Source: Bacillota bacterium
GTDB lineage: Bacteria > Bacillota > Peptococcia > Peptococcales > Peptococcaceae
Direction of reading: 5' to 3'
Length of the DNA stretch: 9,563 nt
Assembly (NCBI GenBank): GCA_023443145.1
Contig: JAEZVS010000115.1
Coordinates: 1 to 9,563 of the forward strand
A program made the position numbers and the translations under genes. The notes beneath the pieces were generated by a model. That model did not search any database and was not told where the DNA came from. It saw nothing but the letters and a program-made list of their open reading frames with translations. Shown one piece after another: positions 7,008 through 9,563 of the stretch (positions are counted from its first letter, which is position 1; every line of letters begins with the position of its first letter).

Positions 7008-7649
7008 ATGGGAGATAAGAAAAAAAACAAGCAGAAATTCAACTACTTCAAGTCGTTCAACAAAATGACCCGTTATGCGGTGCAGGCAGCCGCCATCTTA
7101 GACGATGCCATGACCAACTACAATTTGCAGGAAGTGTTTGAAGAACGCATGAAAGATATGCGGCGTGTGGAGCATAAATGCGACGAAATCCAATACGACA
7201 TTATGGATCACATCGTCAAAGATTTTCTGCCTCCCATCGATCAGGAAGACATCATCAGTGTGGGCTATGCCATTGATGACGTCACCGACGCCATTGAAGA
7301 TGTGTTTGCTTACATGTACATGTATCACATCGACACCCTGCGCCCCGATGCCATTGAATTCAGCCAGCTTTTGCTCCAATGCACCGAAGGCCTGGAAGAA
7401 GCCAGTGAAGAATTTGCCAACTTTAAAAAGTCCAAACGCTTGAAAGAACGGGTGATGAAAGTATCCGATCTGGAGAAAAAAGCCGATCAGCTTTTTGTCA
7501 AATCGGTTTATAATCTCCACGGAGAGCCCGGCATAAGCGACAGAGAACTTTTTGTGTGGCAAGATATTTACCAAAAATTGGAACATTGTTGCGATGCCAC
7601 CGAACACGTCACCAAAATTATGGAAACAGTGCAGCTGAAAAATCTATAA
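7008..7649 (+). CDS. DUF47 / PhoU-like protein, partner of the Pit permease
   Basis: Cytoplasmic all-helical protein of the DUF47 (TIGR00153, PhoU-related) family, 213 aa, the usual length. Such proteins are regularly encoded next to Pit permeases and are thought to control them or act as accessory factors. Three ExxxD metal-binding signatures typical of PhoU-like bundles are visible: E55-D59 (EHKCD), E156-D160 (EKKAD) and E192-D196 (EHCCD). There is also an acidic cluster at 90-98 (DDVTDAIED). The N-terminus is lysine-rich (residues 4-10), which could touch membrane or nucleic acid. There is no signal peptide or membrane segment. The ATG at 7008 has GGAGG at 6998-7002, 5 nt away. It lies 52 nt after pit with no terminator between, so the two are almost surely co-transcribed. 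The exact mechanism is not settled for the family. Confidence 0.92.
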   Translation: MGDKKKNKQKFNYFKSFNKMTRYAVQAAAILDDAMTNYNLQEVFEERMKDMRRVEHKCDEIQYDIMDHIVKDFLPPIDQEDIISVGYAIDDVTDAIEDVFAYMYMYHIDTLRPDAIEFSQLLLQCTEGLEEASEEFANFKKSKRLKERVMKVSDLEKKADQLFVKSVYNLHGEPGISDRELFVWQDIYQKLEHCCDATEHVTKIMETVQLKNL

Positions 7650-7737
7650 AAGCGCCCTTTCTGTGCCATCAATTGCCCTTTGTTTCGCCGGCAAAAGGTG
7701 GCACATCGTCTATTATTCTGTTGCGGAGACGGCGCTT
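7650..7737 (+). ncRNA. Candidate structured RNA element between DUF47 and AI-2E-family genes
   Basis: Beginning at the base after the DUF47 stop, nested complementary segments can fold into one domain. P1 pairs AAGCGCC (7650-7656) with GGCGCTT (7731-7737). P2 pairs TGTGCCA (7662-7668) with TGGCACA (7699-7705). Inside P2, either CCTTT (7677-7681) pairs with AAAGG (7694-7698), or TTGCC (7673-7677) pairs with GGCAA (7690-7694); the two are mutually exclusive. The domain ends 7 nt before the GGAGG site of the next gene. There is no U tract, so it is not a terminator. It matches no riboswitch class I recognise. It could be an mRNA processing or stability element, or a regulatory leader. Only base pairing supports it. 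Confidence 0.4.
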
Positions 7738-7757
7738 ATACAACGGAGGATTTGTTT

Positions 7758-8996
7758 ATGAATTTAAACCGCTATACGCTGAGACGAATCATGCGCATGC
7801 TTATAGCCCTCATCATCATTATCTTTATTGTGTTTCATATTGAAGAAATGACGCATTACCTGATTCGCGCTTCTATGCTGCTGACGCCCTTTTTCATCGG
7901 CGGCGGCATGGCCTTTTTCTTAAATGTGCCCATGCGCTTTTTTGAACGGCGTGTGTTTACCCACATCAACAATAAATACTTTAAAAAAGTGCAGCGCGGG
8001 GTGTCCATTTTGCTGTCACTGGTGCTGGTGGCTTTGGTGATCACCATTGTGGGGGTGCTTGTGGTTCCCCAGCTGATTGACTCGGTCACCCTGTTTGCCA
8101 GCAACATTCCCAAATATGCCGATTCGCTGGAAGACCTCTTGCAGCGCTTTGTAGAACGTGTACCCGATGCCAAGCCCCAGGTGGATGAAGTGTTGGGCTA
8201 CATCAATCACCTGTCGCCGGAAATGGTGCAGGAAAGCATCACCAATTTTATGAAATCGGGCATATTAACGGAAAAAGCCAGCGGTGGTCAAATTTTTACC
8301 AGTGCCATCAGCTCTACCTTCGGTCTGGTCACCAGCATTTTCAGTGTCATGCTGAATATTGTGTTGGGTTTTGTGTTTGCTCTTTACATCCTTGTGTCCA
8401 AAGAAAAACTGGCCATTCAGGGACGCCGCATTGTGTTTGCCTTTTTAAGCAATGATTTCGCGAAATATGTGATACATGTATTTCAAGTGGCCTTTGCCAA
8501 GTTTTATAGCTTTCTCACAGGCCAGATGGCCGAAGCCTGCATATTGGGCACCTTGATGACGGTGGGCATGTTTGTGCTTCGTCTGCCCTATCCGCTTATG
8601 ATCGGTGTGCTGATTGGTTTTACGGCACTTATTCCCATCGCCGGCGCGGTGATTGGCGGCGCCATCAGTTTTCTTCTGGTCTTAAGTGTGGACCCTACGC
8701 AAAGTCTTATCTTTTTGATATTTATGATCATTGTGCAGCAATTTGAAAGCCATGTGATTTATCCCAGCGTGGTGGGAAGCTCCGTGGGCCTTCCCGCCAT
8801 GTGGACCCTGTTTGCCATCACCATTGGGGGTTCGCTCTTCGGATTGGTGGGCATGTTGGTTTTTGTGCCCCTTTTAAGCACCATCTATACCCTTTTCGCA
8901 GAAATTGTTTATGGCCGTCTGATGATGAAACATGTGTCTCGCAACGACCCGCTGGTGGTTTACGGCGTGCCGGACGATAAGCGTCTGCCCCGCTGA
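7758..8996 (+). CDS. AI-2E family transporter (UPF0118, PerM/TqsA-like)
   Basis: Polytopic membrane protein of 412 aa, the normal family length. Predicted membrane segments are near residues 11-29, 37-57, 82-105, 190-213, 255-275, 280-310 (two), 315-330 and 348-380. The hydrophilic stretch 108-185 is the characteristic extramembrane domain between TM3 and TM4. The C-terminal block PSVVGSSVGLP and GGSLFGLVGMLVFVPL (336-371) is typical. Some members are reported to export autoinducer-2 and others act as Na+/H+ antiporters, so the family name does not prove a substrate. The frame is open further upstream, but the ATG at 7758 is chosen because GGAGG lies at 7745-7749 with 8-nt spacing, and the upstream extension would translate the structured spacer. 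It lies 108 nt after DUF47 with no clear promoter or terminator between, so readthrough from pit is likely. Confidence 0.9.
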   Translation: MNLNRYTLRRIMRMLIALIIIIFIVFHIEEMTHYLIRASMLLTPFFIGGGMAFFLNVPMRFFERRVFTHINNKYFKKVQRGVSILLSLVLVALVITIVGVLVVPQLIDSVTLFASNIPKYADSLEDLLQRFVERVPDAKPQVDEVLGYINHLSPEMVQESITNFMKSGILTEKASGGQIFTSAISSTFGLVTSIFSVMLNIVLGFVFALYILVSKEKLAIQGRRIVFAFLSNDFAKYVIHVFQVAFAKFYSFLTGQMAEACILGTLMTVGMFVLRLPYPLMIGVLIGFTALIPIAGAVIGGAISFLLVLSVDPTQSLIFLIFMIIVQQFESHVIYPSVVGSSVGLPAMWTLFAITIGGSLFGLVGMLVFVPLLSTIYTLFAEIVYGRLMMKHVSRNDPLVVYGVPDDKRLPR

Positions 8997-9020
8997 AACG
9001 GCGCATAACCCTTTCCGCTG

Positions 9021-9038
9021 CCGGCGTATGACCGCCGG
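9021..9038 (+). other. Small GC-rich hairpin after the AI-2E-family gene
   Basis: CCGGCG (9021-9026) and CGCCGG (9033-9038) form a 6-bp stem with a TATGAC loop, 24 nt after the stop codon. No U tract follows, so it is probably a 3' stabilising structure ahead of the main terminator rather than a terminator itself. Confidence 0.4.
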
Positions 9039-9045
9039 ATAAAAG

Positions 9046-9113
9046 AAACCGCTCCCTTGGCGTGCCGGCAGGTGATGTTTTCACCTGCCGGTTTTCCTTG
9101 CGGAGCGGTTTTT
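9046..9113. terminator. Nested double-hairpin terminator of the pit/AI-2E operon
   Basis: An 11-bp perfect inner stem, CCGGCAGGTGA (9065-9075) and TCACCTGCCGG (9081-9091), is followed by TTTT. It sits inside a 10-bp perfect outer stem, AAACCGCTCC (9046-9055) and GGAGCGGTTT (9102-9111), whose downstream arm runs into a U tract ending at 9113. Either hairpin alone could stop transcription on the plus strand. On the minus strand the outer stem is followed by TTTCTTTTAT, so it may work in both directions and shield the operon from the right. Confidence 0.85.
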
Positions 9114-9125
9114 GTATGGAGATAT

Positions 9126-9155
9126 TTGACACCGGCGAGATAAGTTCGCTATAAT
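9126..9155 (+). promoter_or_regulatory. Consensus sigma-A promoter of the DUF1002 gene
   Basis: Perfect hexamers TTGACA (9126-9131) and TATAAT (9150-9155) are separated by 18 nt. Transcription should start near 9162 and leave a leader of about 57 nt. This is the best promoter match in the window and points to strong housekeeping expression of the secreted protein downstream. Confidence 0.9.
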
Positions 9156-9218
9156 CAGGTCACACTTTATTTACAATTGGGTGTTATGCTGAAGACGCAA
9201 CATGAAGGAGGAATATAA

Positions 9219-9563
9219 ATGGCAAAAACAAAAATAACAGCCTTCTTTTTGGCCCTGCTCTTTATGCTTCAACCATTTGCCGCCTTTGCCGATGCGGCTG
9301 TCGGTGATTCCATTGTCACCATTGGGGCCAATTTGAATGCCCAACAAAGAGATGAAGTCTTAACGTATTTTAATCCGCCGGCCGACGCCCGGGAAATTCA
9401 AGTGACCATTGACGAAGAGCGCCACTATTTGGGAGGCACCGTACCCGCCGCCCAAATTGGCAACGGCACCCATAGCTGTGCCATGATCACCTACACCAAA
9501 AAGGGATCGGGCATTCATGTGTCCACCAAGAACATCAACTACGTGACGCCCTCTGCTTATGAA
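9219..9563 (+). CDS. Secreted DUF1002 family protein (partial, N-terminal 115 codons)
   Basis: The start of an exported protein of unknown function. Residues 1-24 form a clear Sec signal peptide: basic MAKTK, a hydrophobic core and a signal-peptidase-I site AFA before DAAVG at 24/25. The mature part begins with the features I associate with DUF1002: VGDSIVTIGANL, then a NPPAD segment, YLGGTVPAAQIG near residue 70 and the conserved SCAMITY and NINYVTPSAYE stretches. The frame runs open to the window edge; full-length relatives are, as I recall, around 250-300 aa. The ATG at 9219 has AAGGAGG at 9205-9211 with 7-nt spacing. The gene has its own consensus promoter and is insulated from the upstream operon by a strong terminator. 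The family's biochemical role is not known to me. Confidence 0.85.
   Translation, partial: MAKTKITAFFLALLFMLQPFAAFADAAVGDSIVTIGANLNAQQRDEVLTYFNPPADAREIQVTIDEERHYLGGTVPAAQIGNGTHSCAMITYTKKGSGIHVSTKNINYVTPSAYE

Noticed and set aside
7098..7607. A 169-codon minus-strand open frame opposite DUF47
   Set aside because: Its Phe/His/Gly/Val-rich composition is the antisense of an acidic helical protein; the plus-strand frame has the ExxxD motifs and ribosome site.
7680..7757. A 26-residue N-terminal extension of the AI-2E-family protein from a TTG
   Set aside because: There is no ribosome site before 7680, the extension would cross the paired RNA spacer, and the ATG at 7758 has a GGAGG at ideal spacing and gives normal family length.

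Overview
The window looks like a chromosomal segment of a medium-GC Firmicute, probably an anaerobic clostridial lineage. The grounds are the near-consensus GGAGG ribosome binding sites, GTG and TTG starts, and the gene families present: PepV-type dipeptidase, short Pit permease with a DUF47 partner, secreted DUF1002 protein, and coiled-coil FtsX-type ABC permease. The genus cannot be fixed from sequence alone. I see no phage, IS element, CRISPR array, tRNA or rRNA. No block looks strikingly foreign.

Layout. (1) 1-3485, minus strand: a two-gene ABC transporter operon. A MacB/LolD-type ATPase (2784-3485) overlaps by 7 nt a very large permease that runs off the left edge. The 930 permease residues in the window contain about 540 residues of almost proline-free coiled coil. 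(2) 3486-3583: a short divergent control region with a perfect palindrome that overlaps the likely -10 elements of both directions. (3) 3584-4138, plus: a GNAT acetyltransferase, separated by a strong shared terminator from (4) a convergent PepV-like M20 dipeptidase (4204-5646, minus). (5) 5647-5905: a divergent control region with a promoter for each direction and repeated TGTAAA half-sites. (6) 5906-8996, plus: Pit-type phosphate permease, its DUF47/PhoU-like partner, a predicted structured RNA spacer, and an AI-2E-family (UPF0118) membrane protein, ending in a nested double-hairpin terminator. (7) 9126-9563, plus: a consensus promoter and the first 115 codons of a secreted DUF1002 protein.

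How the genes fit together. The ATPase and permease form one machine of the kind that uses ATP hydrolysis in the cytoplasm to move a long extracytoplasmic domain; its substrate is not revealed. Pit and DUF47 are a recurrent pair for low-affinity phosphate uptake. The AI-2E-family protein may be co-transcribed with them. The dipeptidase and GNAT protein are housekeeping or accessory functions with no clear link to their neighbours.

Most of the window is ordinary. The parts most worth a second look are the giant coiled-coil permease, the palindrome at 3521-3535, the structured spacer at 7650-7737, the TGTAAA sites upstream of pit, and the nested terminator at 9046-9113. I did not find convincing evidence of a wholly new system.
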